The notes below the pieces were generated by a model. That model did no database searches, was not told where the DNA came from, and worked only from the letters and a program-made list of their open reading frames with translations. Shown piece by piece: positions 17,950-25,528 of a stretch of 64,000 nt of DNA. The stretch is from Micromonospora sp. LH3U1 (GTDB taxonomy: Bacteria; Actinomycetota; Actinomycetes; Mycobacteriales; Micromonosporaceae). The position numbers and the translations under genes are program-made. Numbering within the stretch: the first letter of the stretch is position 1; each line of letters starts with the position of its first letter. The stretch is from the NCBI RefSeq assembly GCF_028475105.1, contig NZ_CP116936.1:4401501-4465500 (forward strand). Reading direction: 5' to 3'.

Positions 17950-18839
17950 CAGTGCCTCCGCCCGTCGAAGCGGGCCTGCCAGCGCCGGCCGACGACGGTC
18001 AACGACACCACGGTGGCGGTGACCGCCAGGCCGGGCAGGATGCTGATCCACCAGGCCACCTGGAGGTAGTTGCGTCCCTCGGAGAGCATCGCGCCCCACT
18101 CCGGCGACGGCGGCTGCGGGCCCATGCCGAGGAAGCTGAGCCCGGCGGCGGCGAGGACCGCCTCGCCGAGCCCGATCACGGCGAGCACCGGCACCGGGCC
18201 GACCACGTTGGGCAGCACGTGCCGCACCACCAGCCGGCCCCGGGACTGGCCGAAGGTGACGGCCTGCTCGACGTAGCCCGAGCGGCGGACGACCAGCGTC
18301 TGACCGCGCACCACCCGGGCGTGGTGGGGCAGGGTGGCGACGCCGATGGCGACGATCAGGCTGGCGGTGCCGGGGCCGGCCACGGCGATGAACAGCAGGG
18401 CCAGCAGCAGCATGGGAAATGCCGACAGCGCGTCCAGGGTGCGGCTGAGCGCCTCGTCGGCGACCCGGTGCGCGAGGCCGGCGAGCAGGCCGAGCAGCAC
18501 ACCGCCGGTCACCGCGATCGCGGTGGCGGCCACACCGATGGTGAGCGAGTGGCCGGCGCCGTGCACCACCCGGGTCCAGACGTCGCGGCCGAGGTGGTCG
18601 GTGCCGAACCAGTGCGCCGCGCCGGGCGGGCTCAGCACGGCGAGCGGGTCGGCCGCGAGCGGATCGCCGGGGGCCAGCGCCGTCGGCCAGGCCGCGGCGA
18701 CGACAAGCAGGATCAGGTACGCCCCGGCGGCGACCGGGCCGGGTCGCGGCCGAGCCCGTCGGCGTACGGCCGGGCGGGCCGGGTCGGCGAGGGTCAGCGC
18801 GGGGGCGTCGGTGAGCGGGGGGCCCAGGGTGACGGTCAT
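17949..18839 (-). CDS. Peptide-type ABC transporter permease (DppC-like)
   Basis: A 296-residue inner-membrane permease with about six helices: one near the N-terminus after an Arg-rich segment, then the BPD_transp_1 core (about 90-280). GTDHLGRDVWTRVVHGAGHSL is the typical DppC/OppC motif, and the cytoplasmic coupling loop is near GYVEQAVTFGQSRGRLVVRHVLPN. ATG 18839 lies five bases after the end of the DppB-like gene. It forms the channel with that partner. Confidence 0.94.
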   Translation of the reverse strand: MTVTLGPPLTDAPALTLADPARPAVRRRARPRPGPVAAGAYLILLVVAAAWPTALAPGDPLAADPLAVLSPPGAAHWFGTDHLGRDVWTRVVHGAGHSLTIGVAATAIAVTGGVLLGLLAGLAHRVADEALSRTLDALSAFPMLLLALLFIAVAGPGTASLIVAIGVATLPHHARVVRGQTLVVRRSGYVEQAVTFGQSRGRLVVRHVLPNVVGPVPVLAVIGLGEAVLAAAGLSFLGMGPQPPSPEWGAMLSEGRNYLQVAWWISILPGLAVTATVVSLTVVGRRWQARFDGRRH

Positions 18840-18844
18840 CGGGG

Positions 18845-19780
18845 TCAGCTCCTTCGCAGACGCGGGTCGACCAGCAGGTACGCCAGGTCGGCGGCGGTGT
18901 TGACGACGACGTAGACGGCGGCCGAGAGGGTGACCACGGCCAGCACCACCGGCATGTCCCTGGTGGAGACGGCCGTGAGGGTGACCTGGCCGAGGCCGGG
19001 CCGTCCGAAGACCTGTTCGACGATGACGGCGCCGCCGAGCAGGATGCCGAAGAGCCAGCCGGCCAGGGTGACGGCCGGCAGCAGCGCGTGGCGCAGCGCG
19101 TGGCGGACCAGCACCGCGCGTTCCCGGACACCCCGGGATCGGGCGGTGAGCACGAACGGCTCGTCGAGAGCGCGGTCGAGCCCGTCGCGGAGCACCTGAG
19201 CCAGCAGCCCGGCGATGGGCAGCGCGAGGGTGACGGCGGGTAGCACCAGCGCGGCGATCCCCTGGTCGCCGGAGACCGGGAAGAACCCGAACCGGAACGA
19301 CAGCACACTGAGCAGCACGAGCCCGATCAGGAACGGCGGGGTGGAGACCAGCAGCAGTTCGGCTCCGGAGCTGGCCCGGCGCAGAAACGGCCGCCGGTCC
19401 CCGGCCGTGGCCACGGCGATGAGCAGTGCGAGCAGCACCCCGAGCCCGGCGGCGGCGACCGCGAGGGCGAGGGTGGGGGCGAGTTGTTCGCCGATCACCT
19501 CCGCGACCGGGCGTTGCAGCAGGTAGGAGCGACCCAGGTCGCCGCCGGCGAGCCGTCGGAGGTAGTCGACGTACTGCACGAGGGCCGGCCGGTCCAGACC
19601 CCACTCGGTGACGATGTCGGCGCGGATCTGCGGGGTGTCCGCGCCGTCGCCAATGATGTTGTCCACGGTGTCGCCGGGGGCGGCCAGCAGCGCCAGGTAG
19701 GCGGCGGTGGCCGCGACCCAGAGGACGACCAGGCCGGCGCCGAGCCGGCGGGCCACGACACGAACGGGTGGGCGGCTCAT
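18845..19780 (-). CDS. Peptide-type ABC transporter permease (DppB-like)
   Basis: A 311-residue permease with an N-terminal helix, the long loop typical of DppB (DRPALVQYVDYLRRLAGGDLG near 75) and a five-helix core. The coupling motif lies around LTARSRGVRERAVLVRHALRHALLP. ATG 19780 was chosen because it follows directly on the stop of the binding-protein gene (one base gap); an upstream in-frame start would run into that gene. Partner of the DppC-like permease. Confidence 0.94.
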   Translation of the reverse strand: MSRPPVRVVARRLGAGLVVLWVAATAAYLALLAAPGDTVDNIIGDGADTPQIRADIVTEWGLDRPALVQYVDYLRRLAGGDLGRSYLLQRPVAEVIGEQLAPTLALAVAAAGLGVLLALLIAVATAGDRRPFLRRASSGAELLLVSTPPFLIGLVLLSVLSFRFGFFPVSGDQGIAALVLPAVTLALPIAGLLAQVLRDGLDRALDEPFVLTARSRGVRERAVLVRHALRHALLPAVTLAGWLFGILLGGAVIVEQVFGRPGLGQVTLTAVSTRDMPVVLAVVTLSAAVYVVVNTAADLAYLLVDPRLRRS

Positions 19781-19781
19781 G

Positions 19782-21425
19782 TCACTTGCCGATCCACAGG
19801 TCGTACGCGCTGGCGGGCACCCCGGCGGTGGGCTCGAAACGAACCCCGCCGACGCCGACGCTGGCGGCGATCTGGTCGGCCGGGGCGTAGAGCGGCAGCA
19901 CCAGGGCCTGCTCGGCGACGACCTGTTGCTGCAGGTCGGCGTAGATGCCGGCACGCTTCGTCGGTTCGGCGGTGGCCTGACCGGATTCCAGGAGCTGGTC
20001 GATCCGCGGGTCGTTGACCTGGGTGCGGTTGATGCCGCCCTTCGAGTGCAGCAGCAGGTTCAGTGCGGCACCGGCGTCGGTGTCCGCACGAGAGTTGTCG
20101 AAGACCTCGTACTCGTTGCGCTGCAACGCCTCCGTGGCGGTGCCCTGGTCGACCAGCGAGACCTTCAGATCGATGCCGGCGCTCTGCTTGACGGCGGCCT
20201 GGACGGCCTGGGCAAGGACGTCGCGGCGGTCGCGGACGAAGGGTGCCGACTGCACGAGCCGTACGGTGAGCCGCTTGCCGCCCTTCACCCGGTAGCCGTC
20301 GGCGTCCCGGGAGGCCCAGCCGGCCTGGTCGAGCAGGGTGTTCGCCTTGGCGGCATCGCCGCTGTAGCCGCCTTCGAGGCGCTTGTCGTAGAGCGGGCTG
20401 GACGGGCTGATCACACTCCAGGCGCGGGTGGCGGTGTCGCGGTAGACCGACGTCAACACGGTGTCGACGTCGACGGCCTCCCGGAACGCCTGCCGGACCC
20501 GTAGGTCGTCGAAGGGTGCGTGGGAGGTGTTGAAGTAGTAGGAGTAGGCCGATCCGGAGTTGAGCTCGCGGGTCAGGCGCAGCGTCCGGTTGCCGGTGAC
20601 CAGCGGCTGGTCCGTTGCGGGCACCCCCTCGATGAGCTGCACCTGGCTCGACGTGAGCGCCCCCACGCGCACCGCCGACTCCTTCAGGAACCGGTAGGTG
20701 ATCCCGTCGAGGTAGGCCGGTCCGGTGTGCGTCGCGGTGGGCGGCGCCCAGTCGTAGCCGGCGTTGCGTCGGTAGTGCAGCTCCTGGCCGGGGACGTAGC
20801 GGTCCAGCACGAACGGCCCGGTGCCGACCACGTCGATCCCACCGGCTTTGAGGTTCTTCGCCTGGCGCAGCGACGTCGGGGAGATCTGCGCGCCCTGCGG
20901 GGAGGCGAGGAAGTCGAGGATGAGCACGTCCGGCGCGCTGAGGACGAGCCGTACGGTGCGCGGGTCGACGGCCTCGACGGCCTTGAGGTTGCGCAGTTGA
21001 ACGGCGGCGACGCCCGGGGCGTACCCGGGTTCCCGGAGCTTGTCGATGTTGGCCTTGACGGCCGCCGAGTCGAAGGGCGTGCCGTCGGTAAAGGTGACCC
21101 GGTCGCGCAGCGTCAGGGTGTAGGACAGCGCGTCCGGCGTTACCTGCCAGCCGGTCGCCAGCCAGGGCGCCAGCTTGCCCTGCTGGTCGTACGTGAGCAG
21201 GGACTCGAAGGTGTTCCAGACCAGCAGGCGGGCCTTGGCCTGGGCGTACTGGTGCGGGTTGAGGGTGATCGGCTCGGTCTCCACGGCCCAGGTGAGGGTG
21301 CCGCCGGAGCGGGGCTGGCCGGCCGCCTCGGCAGCCGGGGTGGTGCCGGTGGAGCAGCCGGCAACGACGGCGAGCAGTGGGGCGAGCGCGGCGGCGGCCA
21401 GGGTTCGCAAGCGGTACGCGGGCAT
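19782..21425 (-). CDS. Solute-binding lipoprotein of a peptide-type ABC transporter
   Basis: A 547-residue extracellular binding protein (SBP_bac_5). The N-terminus is a lipoprotein signal with lipobox VVAGC (Cys near 24). Family marks are EPITLNPHQYAQAKARLLVWNTFESLLTYD near 55 and the LRDRVTFTDGTPFDSAAV segment near 115. ATG 21425 follows an ACAGGAG ribosome-binding site on the minus strand. It heads the second transcription unit of the sulfur cluster, 160 bases after a Cys-containing leader peptide, so its ligand is probably an organosulfur compound rather than an ordinary peptide. Confidence 0.94.
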   Translation of the reverse strand: MPAYRLRTLAAAALAPLLAVVAGCSTGTTPAAEAAGQPRSGGTLTWAVETEPITLNPHQYAQAKARLLVWNTFESLLTYDQQGKLAPWLATGWQVTPDALSYTLTLRDRVTFTDGTPFDSAAVKANIDKLREPGYAPGVAAVQLRNLKAVEAVDPRTVRLVLSAPDVLILDFLASPQGAQISPTSLRQAKNLKAGGIDVVGTGPFVLDRYVPGQELHYRRNAGYDWAPPTATHTGPAYLDGITYRFLKESAVRVGALTSSQVQLIEGVPATDQPLVTGNRTLRLTRELNSGSAYSYYFNTSHAPFDDLRVRQAFREAVDVDTVLTSVYRDTATRAWSVISPSSPLYDKRLEGGYSGDAAKANTLLDQAGWASRDADGYRVKGGKRLTVRLVQSAPFVRDRRDVLAQAVQAAVKQSAGIDLKVSLVDQGTATEALQRNEYEVFDNSRADTDAGAALNLLLHSKGGINRTQVNDPRIDQLLESGQATAEPTKRAGIYADLQQQVVAEQALVLPLYAPADQIAASVGVGGVRFEPTAGVPASAYDLWIGK

Positions 21426-21465
21426 GGTGGAATCTCCTGTCCAGGCAGGCGGAAGCGGGTATGCC

Positions 21466-21507
21466 GACACCCGGCCCGGCGCGTGGGCGCGGGCCGGTGA
21501 CGGTGTC
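21466..21507 (-). promoter_or_regulatory. Strong hairpin between leader peptide and transporter genes, possible attenuator
   Basis: On the minus transcript an outer GACACC/GGTGTC stem encloses CCGGCCC/GGGCCGG and a GCG/CGC tip. It lies about 80 nt after the leader peptide stop and 40 nt before the binding-protein start. This position suits a conditional terminator or a structure hiding the ribosome-binding site. Function is inferred. Confidence 0.5.
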
Positions 21508-21585
21508 GGTGCGGTGGTGGCGCGGCGGTGCGCCTCACCTCGGCAGGCCGATGCGGCGGGCCGGGTTACGGGCGTGGGTGCCGGG

Positions 21586-21663
21586 TCAGGCCAGACAGGA
21601 ACTCGACCACACCCGACCGAAGTCGATGTGGCCGCGGATCGTCAGCCGCAGCTCGCTGGACAT
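21586..21663 (-). CDS. Cys-containing leader peptide, 25 residues
   Basis: ATG 21663 to TGA 21586 encodes a 25-residue peptide beginning MSSELRLTIRGHIDFGRVW and ending SSSCLA. Arg-rich peptides with a central His/Asp-containing segment and a Cys near the end precede many actinobacterial sulfur genes and act in cysteine-responsive attenuation (shown in mycobacteria). Ribosome stalling at the Cys codon when charged tRNA-Cys is scarce would change the fold of the mRNA ahead of the transporter genes. An AAGGTGG sequence lies about 10 bases upstream. The peptide itself probably has no other role. Recognition is by pattern and context. Confidence 0.7.
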   Translation of the reverse strand: MSSELRLTIRGHIDFGRVWSSSCLA

Positions 21664-21757
21664 GACAGGAGTCCACCTTCCGCCGGTGGTGGTGTCAACG
21701 AATCCGTTGCCGGATGTCGGCTATCGCACGCGGGGACGTCGATGCGTTGACGGATAC

Positions 21758-21774
21758 CCTACTAGACCTATAGG
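21758..21774. promoter_or_regulatory. CCTA-N9-TAGG inverted repeat upstream of the transporter leader
   Basis: CCTA-CTAGACCTA-TAGG, extended by flanking bases to ACCCTA/TAGGGT. It is 94 bases upstream of the 25-residue leader start, in the gap after the flavin reductase gene. It matches the pattern at 10288 and 23466. The minus-strand TAGGGT could also be a -10 element, so operator and promoter may overlap. Confidence 0.5.
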
Positions 21775-21834
21775 GTTTACAGGAATTGCGTCTGGTCGGT
21801 GGACCGGCCCGTCACGGGCAGGCGACCGCAAGGG

Positions 21835-22368
21835 TCAGGCGGCGGGTCGGCGGGTCGTCGCGTTCTGGTCGCCGGCCAGCCCGGCGTAGCGGCCCCGGTG
21901 GTACAGCAGCGGCGAACCGACGTCGGCATGCCGGAGCACCTCCGGCTCGGCCAGCACCACGGCGTGATCGCCGACGGTCACCCGGTCGACGACCCGGCAG
22001 AGCAGCCAGGCCAGGGTGTCGTCGAGGATCGGCACCCCCTCCGGGCCGGTCCGCCAGCGGGTGGGAGCGGCGAAACGGTCGATGCCGCTTGTCGCGAAGG
22101 TTCGGGCCAGCGCCTGCTGATGGTGGGCGAGCAGGTGCACTGCCACATGTCGGGCACGGGCCACCGCGGGCCAGCTCGACGAACCGAGGTTCAGGCAGAA
22201 CGAGACGATCGGCGGCGCCAGCGACACCGAGGTGAACGAGGTGGCGGTGAAGCCGACCGCCGGCGATCCGGGAGCGGTCACCACCGTGACGGTGCTGGCC
22301 TGATGGCGCAGCAACGTCCGCAGCGCGTCGCTGTCGGCGTCGATCGGGGCGTCGGTGGACTGGGTCAT
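21835..22368 (-). CDS. Flavin reductase (FMN reductase family)
   Basis: A 177-residue flavin_reduct-domain protein with GFTATSFTSVSLAPPIVSFCLNLGSSSWP near 38-68, which forms the flavin site, and ARTFATSGIDRF near 88. It supplies reduced FMN from NAD(P)H to two-component monooxygenases; the four LLM enzymes downstream are the obvious clients. It starts 32 bases after the DUF1684 gene and is probably co-transcribed with it from the promoter near 23.5 kb. The usual length for this family is 160-190 residues. Confidence 0.92.
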   Translation of the reverse strand: MTQSTDAPIDADSDALRTLLRHQASTVTVVTAPGSPAVGFTATSFTSVSLAPPIVSFCLNLGSSSWPAVARARHVAVHLLAHHQQALARTFATSGIDRFAAPTRWRTGPEGVPILDDTLAWLLCRVVDRVTVGDHAVVLAEPEVLRHADVGSPLLYHRGRYAGLAGDQNATTRRPAA

Positions 22369-22400
22369 GGCGATCCTCCGGAGGGGTTGGTCCTGAGGGG

Positions 22401-23255
22401 CTACGAATGGTCGGCGGGATCGCCCGCCAGCCGCTCGTACGGGGTCTTCTCGCCGGCCTCGACGGCGATCGGCAGCCGGTTCTCCGCCGGAGGCAACGGG
22501 CAGGTCGCGAAGTCGGTGTACGCGCAGGGCAGGTTGGTGGCCCGGTTGAAGTCGAGCGTCACCCGGCCCTGCTCGTCCGGCGCGCCGACCGCCAGGGACC
22601 GGTTGGCCGGATAGGTGGTGACCCCGGACGTCGTGTCGGTGAACAGCACCGACAGACTCCCGGGCCTCCCGCCGTCGAAGGCGGTCAGGCTCAGCGGCAC
22701 CCCGTCGACGGTGAACTCGATCCGACCGGGTGCGTCATAGACGTGCTCGAGCCCTTCCACCGCCGCGCCGACCGTGGTCGGCCTCGGGCTGTCGAACGGA
22801 ACGAATCGCCCACTCACGACCCAGCGCGGGTGGGGCGGGTACGTCGGCGTGCCCCGGTAGCCGAGGCGCAGCGCGTGGTCCGGTCGTCGGGGGCGGAGGA
22901 TGTCATGCCCACCCCGGCGGGCCACCTCCAGCACGCCACCGTCGATGCCCACGGTGCTGCCGGCACGCTCGGCGATCGGCCCGAACTCGTGGCGGCCCCG
23001 AACCCGCCGGCCGTCGACGACGAGCTCTTCGTCAGCACCGAGAGCGACCACCGGCCCGCCAGCACCGGTGTGCCACTCCCCCGGCAGGTCGGGGAACCGC
23101 TGCGGCGCCGGGGTGAGCCAGTGCAGACCGGTGACGGCGAGGAAGCCGTGCGGGTCGGCCCGAGCCTCCTCGTGGCGTCGGTGCCACTCCTGCCAGTCCT
23201 CGTCGAACTCGCGCCGGGAATCCGCGGCGGTGGGCGATGCGGCATCAATACTCAA
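22401..23255 (-). CDS. DUF1684-family protein
   Basis: A 284-residue protein without signal peptide or membrane helix. It shows the family landmarks: WHRRHEEARADPHGFLAVTGLHWL near 25-45, FVPFDSPRP near 150, and a C-terminal FNRATNLPCAYTDFATCPLPPAENRLPIAVEAGEK. Biochemical function is unestablished. It is the first gene after the 30-residue leader peptide, preceded by GAGAGGACC on the minus strand, and is followed by the flavin reductase. Placement suggests a step in organosulfur breakdown or detoxification, which is inference. Confidence 0.88.
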   Translation of the reverse strand: MSIDAASPTAADSRREFDEDWQEWHRRHEEARADPHGFLAVTGLHWLTPAPQRFPDLPGEWHTGAGGPVVALGADEELVVDGRRVRGRHEFGPIAERAGSTVGIDGGVLEVARRGGHDILRPRRPDHALRLGYRGTPTYPPHPRWVVSGRFVPFDSPRPTTVGAAVEGLEHVYDAPGRIEFTVDGVPLSLTAFDGGRPGSLSVLFTDTTSGVTTYPANRSLAVGAPDEQGRVTLDFNRATNLPCAYTDFATCPLPPAENRLPIAVEAGEKTPYERLAGDPADHS

Positions 23256-23304
23256 GACAGGTCCTCTCGACGAGGTGCACCTCCGCGCCGGCGGGATGCG
23301 GGGA

Positions 23305-23335
23305 AGCCGGTCGCGCTCCGGCTGCGGGAAGCCGG
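23305..23335 (-). promoter_or_regulatory. Two mutually exclusive hairpins after the leader peptide
   Basis: Reading the minus transcript, CCGGCT (23335-23330), AGCCGG (23323-23318) and CCGGCT (23310-23305) follow one another. The middle segment can pair with either neighbour, giving loops of 6 or 7 bases. The segments start 25 nt after the leader peptide stop, an arrangement expected for attenuation. The flanks also form an imperfect direct repeat (CCGGCTTCCCGCA / CCGGCTTCCCCGCA). Confidence 0.5.
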
Positions 23336-23360
23336 GCAGGCGAGGGCTGGGGCGGCCCGT

Positions 23361-23453
23361 TCAGGCCGGCATGGGCTCGCCGGGACAGAGCTGCGCGGCG
23401 ACCCGCATCAGGTCGACGACCCGGCGGGAGGTGAACAGGCGAACGGGCAGCAT
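23361..23453 (-). CDS. Cys-containing leader peptide, 30 residues
   Basis: ATG 23453 to TGA 23361 encodes a 30-residue peptide starting MLPVRLFTSRRVVDLMRV and ending AAQLCPGEPMPA. The TSRR-VVDLMRVAA-LC pattern closely resembles the leader peptides found upstream of actinobacterial cysteine, sulfonate and sulfate genes. The Cys is residue 23. It sits 105 bases upstream of the DUF1684 gene, with alternative hairpins between them and an inverted repeat 12 bases before its start. Role: ribosome-mediated sensing of cysteine supply, by analogy with the mycobacterial case. Confidence 0.75.
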   Translation of the reverse strand: MLPVRLFTSRRVVDLMRVAAQLCPGEPMPA

Positions 23454-23465
23454 GCGGTCGATTTT

Positions 23466-23482
23466 CCTACCAACAAGGTAGG
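23466..23482. promoter_or_regulatory. CCTA-N9-TAGG inverted repeat before the DUF1684 leader
   Basis: TCCTACC-AACAA-GGTAGGA, perfect 7-bp arms, 12 bases upstream of the 30-residue leader start. On the minus strand TTGAAA (complement of 23484-23489) could be a -35 element and TAGGAA a -10, with a short 14-base spacer, so the repeat would overlap the promoter. Same pattern as at 10288 and 21758. Confidence 0.55.
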
Positions 23483-23618
23483 ATTTCAAGCCCTCGGGGC
23501 GGATCGAGGCATCTGGGGCCACCAACCCAGGGTCGACAGTGGACCCGGCCGGAGTACGATCCGGCTGCGTACCGCAGTGATGGACCTCCAGCTGTCGACC
23601 CCTCGATAGGAGCCTGGC

Positions 23619-24416
23619 ATGGCCGGCCCGGACGAAGAACTCGCCGCGAAGCTTCAGCCCGACGTGCCGCACGCGGCGCGGATCTGGAACTACTGGATGG
23701 GCGGCAAGGACAACTTCCAGTCCGACCGGGCGGCCGGCGACGCTGTCGCCGAGGTCTACCCGGAGATCGTCCTGATGGCGCAGCAGTCACGCGTGTTCCT
23801 GGTACGGGCCGTGCGTTACCTCGCCGCCGAGGCGGGCATCCGGCAGTTCCTGGACATCGGCACCGGCCTGCCCACCATGCAGAACACGCATGCGGTCGCC
23901 CAGGGGATCGCGCCCGACTCGCGGATCGTCTACGTGGACAACGACCCGATGGTGCTGGTGCACGCGCGGGCGCTGCTGGCCAGCACGACGTCGGAGGGCG
24001 TCACCACCTACGTGCCCGCCGACTACCACGACCCGGAGAAGATTCTCGCCGAGGCGGCGCAGACGCTCGACTTCGACCAGCCCATCGCCGTGATGTACAT
24101 GGGCGTGCTGGGCTACGAGCCCGACCTGGCCGTGGTGCGCTCGATTGTCGGGACGACGATGGACGCGATGCCGTCCGGCAGTCACCTGGTGCTGTGGGAC
24201 GGCACCAACACCAGCCCAGCGGTGGTTTCCGGCGCCGACCGGCTGGCGCAGAGTGGCGGCGTTCCGTACATTCTGCGCAGCCCGGAGGACCTCGGCAGTT
24301 GTTTCTCCGGCCTGACTATGGTGGAGCCGGGCCTCGTGCCGATCCCCCTGTGGCGACCGGACGACGCCGACGCCACCGGGATCGACGCCTACGGCGCCGT
24401 GGCCCGCAAGCCCTGA
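23619..24416 (+). CDS. SAM-dependent methyltransferase, PF04672/DUF574 type
   Basis: A 265-residue cytoplasmic protein of an actinobacteria-specific methyltransferase family. Landmarks: PHAARIWNYWMGGKDNF near 20, the SAM-binding FLDIGTGLP near 75 with the acidic strand-2 end IVYVDNDP near 105, and VMYMGVLGYEPD near 150. These proteins are numerous in Streptomyces and Micromonospora and mostly have no known substrate. ATG 23619 is preceded by TAGGAG. It is divergent from the sulfur cluster; there is no evidence that it belongs to it. Confidence 0.92.
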   Translation: MAGPDEELAAKLQPDVPHAARIWNYWMGGKDNFQSDRAAGDAVAEVYPEIVLMAQQSRVFLVRAVRYLAAEAGIRQFLDIGTGLPTMQNTHAVAQGIAPDSRIVYVDNDPMVLVHARALLASTTSEGVTTYVPADYHDPEKILAEAAQTLDFDQPIAVMYMGVLGYEPDLAVVRSIVGTTMDAMPSGSHLVLWDGTNTSPAVVSGADRLAQSGGVPYILRSPEDLGSCFSGLTMVEPGLVPIPLWRPDDADATGIDAYGAVARKP

Positions 24417-24425
24417 CCGACGCGA

Positions 24426-24466
24426 GTCCGCCCTGCTCTCGCCGCTACGGCGGGAGCAGGGCGGAC
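24426..24466. terminator. Bidirectional terminator, 18-bp stem
   Basis: GTCCGCCCTGCTCTCGCC pairs with GGCGGGAGCAGGGCGGAC (one T-G pair) around a 5-base loop, between the convergent genes ending at 24416 and 24472. Confidence 0.8.
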
Positions 24467-24471
24467 GCCGT

Positions 24472-25212
24472 TCACCGGTCGCACGTCAGGGTCAGCCCGT
24501 CGGGTACCGCGCTGGTTGCCACCAGCAGGCCGAACGTCGCCACACCGTCCGGCGCCAGGGTCCCGTTGTACGAGGCGTTGCGGACCGTAACGTCGGCACC
24601 GACCGTCTCGGCCGCCCCACCCCAGACCGTCTGGACGCGCTCGTCGCCGGACCACCGCCAGGAGACGCGCCAGCTGTCGAGTGGCTGCGCCCCGGTGTTG
24701 CGGACCGTGGTCGTGACGACGAAACCGCTGCCCCAGCGGGCGTCGATGGTCGCCGTCGCGCGGCAGGCAGCCAGCGGCGCGGTCCGGGCCGATGAGATCA
24801 GGTACGGATCCCGCCGGCCCTCGGCGTCGCTGAACCGGTACCAGTACTCCGTGTTCGGCACCAGCCGGCCGATGGTCACCGAGCCGTTGCGCTCCGGCCC
24901 GGAGACTGCCTCGGCCACCGGAGCCTGCCACCGTTGGGCGTCCTCGCGGCTGGCGAAGAGGCTGATGGTCATCGGCGGGTTGTAGCCACAGGGCGGGCTG
25001 AACAAGATCGCGTACGAGATGGTCACGCTCGTGGTGGTGGCCCCGGTCACGCTACCGGTGATCGGCAACGCCGGCGGGCAGGTCATCGTCGGTGACGGCG
25101 ACGGCGTTGGAGTGGCCGACGGGGTTGAAGTTGGCGTCGCCTCGGCGGCGCTGGTTGTCCCGGTCCAGGCGGCCAGCGCCATGGTCGTGACAGCGAGGAA
25201 CATGCGAAGCAT
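24472..25212 (-). CDS. Secreted FN3-like plus CBM2 carbohydrate-binding protein
   Basis: A 246-residue secreted protein. Residues 1-25 are a signal peptide, followed by a Thr/Pro/Ser linker (about 26-45), an FN3-like beta-sandwich (about 46-135, with VTIGRLVPNTEYWYRFSD) and a family 2 carbohydrate-binding module (about 137-246). The CBM2 shows ARWGSGFVVTTTVRNTG and DSWRVSWRW; the Cys near 138 and the one in LTCDR at the end can form the usual disulfide. There is no catalytic domain, so it may bind cellulose or chitin by itself. ATG 25212 follows GGAGG. A second in-frame ATG three codons later is less well placed. Confidence 0.85.
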   Translation of the reverse strand: MLRMFLAVTTMALAAWTGTTSAAEATPTSTPSATPTPSPSPTMTCPPALPITGSVTGATTTSVTISYAILFSPPCGYNPPMTISLFASREDAQRWQAPVAEAVSGPERNGSVTIGRLVPNTEYWYRFSDAEGRRDPYLISSARTAPLAACRATATIDARWGSGFVVTTTVRNTGAQPLDSWRVSWRWSGDERVQTVWGGAAETVGADVTVRNASYNGTLAPDGVATFGLLVATSAVPDGLTLTCDR

Positions 25213-25528
25213 CGGTGCCTCCGTGGTTACCGGGCACCGAGGACCGAGGTGGTAGCCGGTGCCGCACTCGGGTTTCCGGCCGTCGACGAGGGCTGCCCGG
25301 CACGGGTGGCATGGCCACCTCGTGCGCCCTGTGGACCGGAGAAGATCTGGTGCGCGCTGGCTCCCGAGCACGACCGATCCACAGCATCGCATTCGACAAA
25401 CATCAATACAAGGAAGACGTGATCCTGTCGAACATCGTCCGTCTTCTCTTCGCCGGACGGACACGCGCCGGGCGTCCGGGCCGAGAATGATTCATCACGG
25501 TCTATCACATCGGACGCGGGAGCACACC
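25213..25528. promoter_or_regulatory. Divergent intergenic region
   Basis: 316 bases between divergent genes for two secreted proteins. An AT-richer patch (about 25385-25415) probably holds a promoter for the rightward gene, but no convincing -35/-10 pair is seen. No gene. Confidence 0.25.

Noticed and set aside
21749..21776. Plus-strand TTGACG and TATAGG as a promoter
   Set aside because: It would fire away from the sulfur genes and into the 3' end of the flavin reductase; the symmetric CCTA-N9-TAGG reading explains the sequence better.
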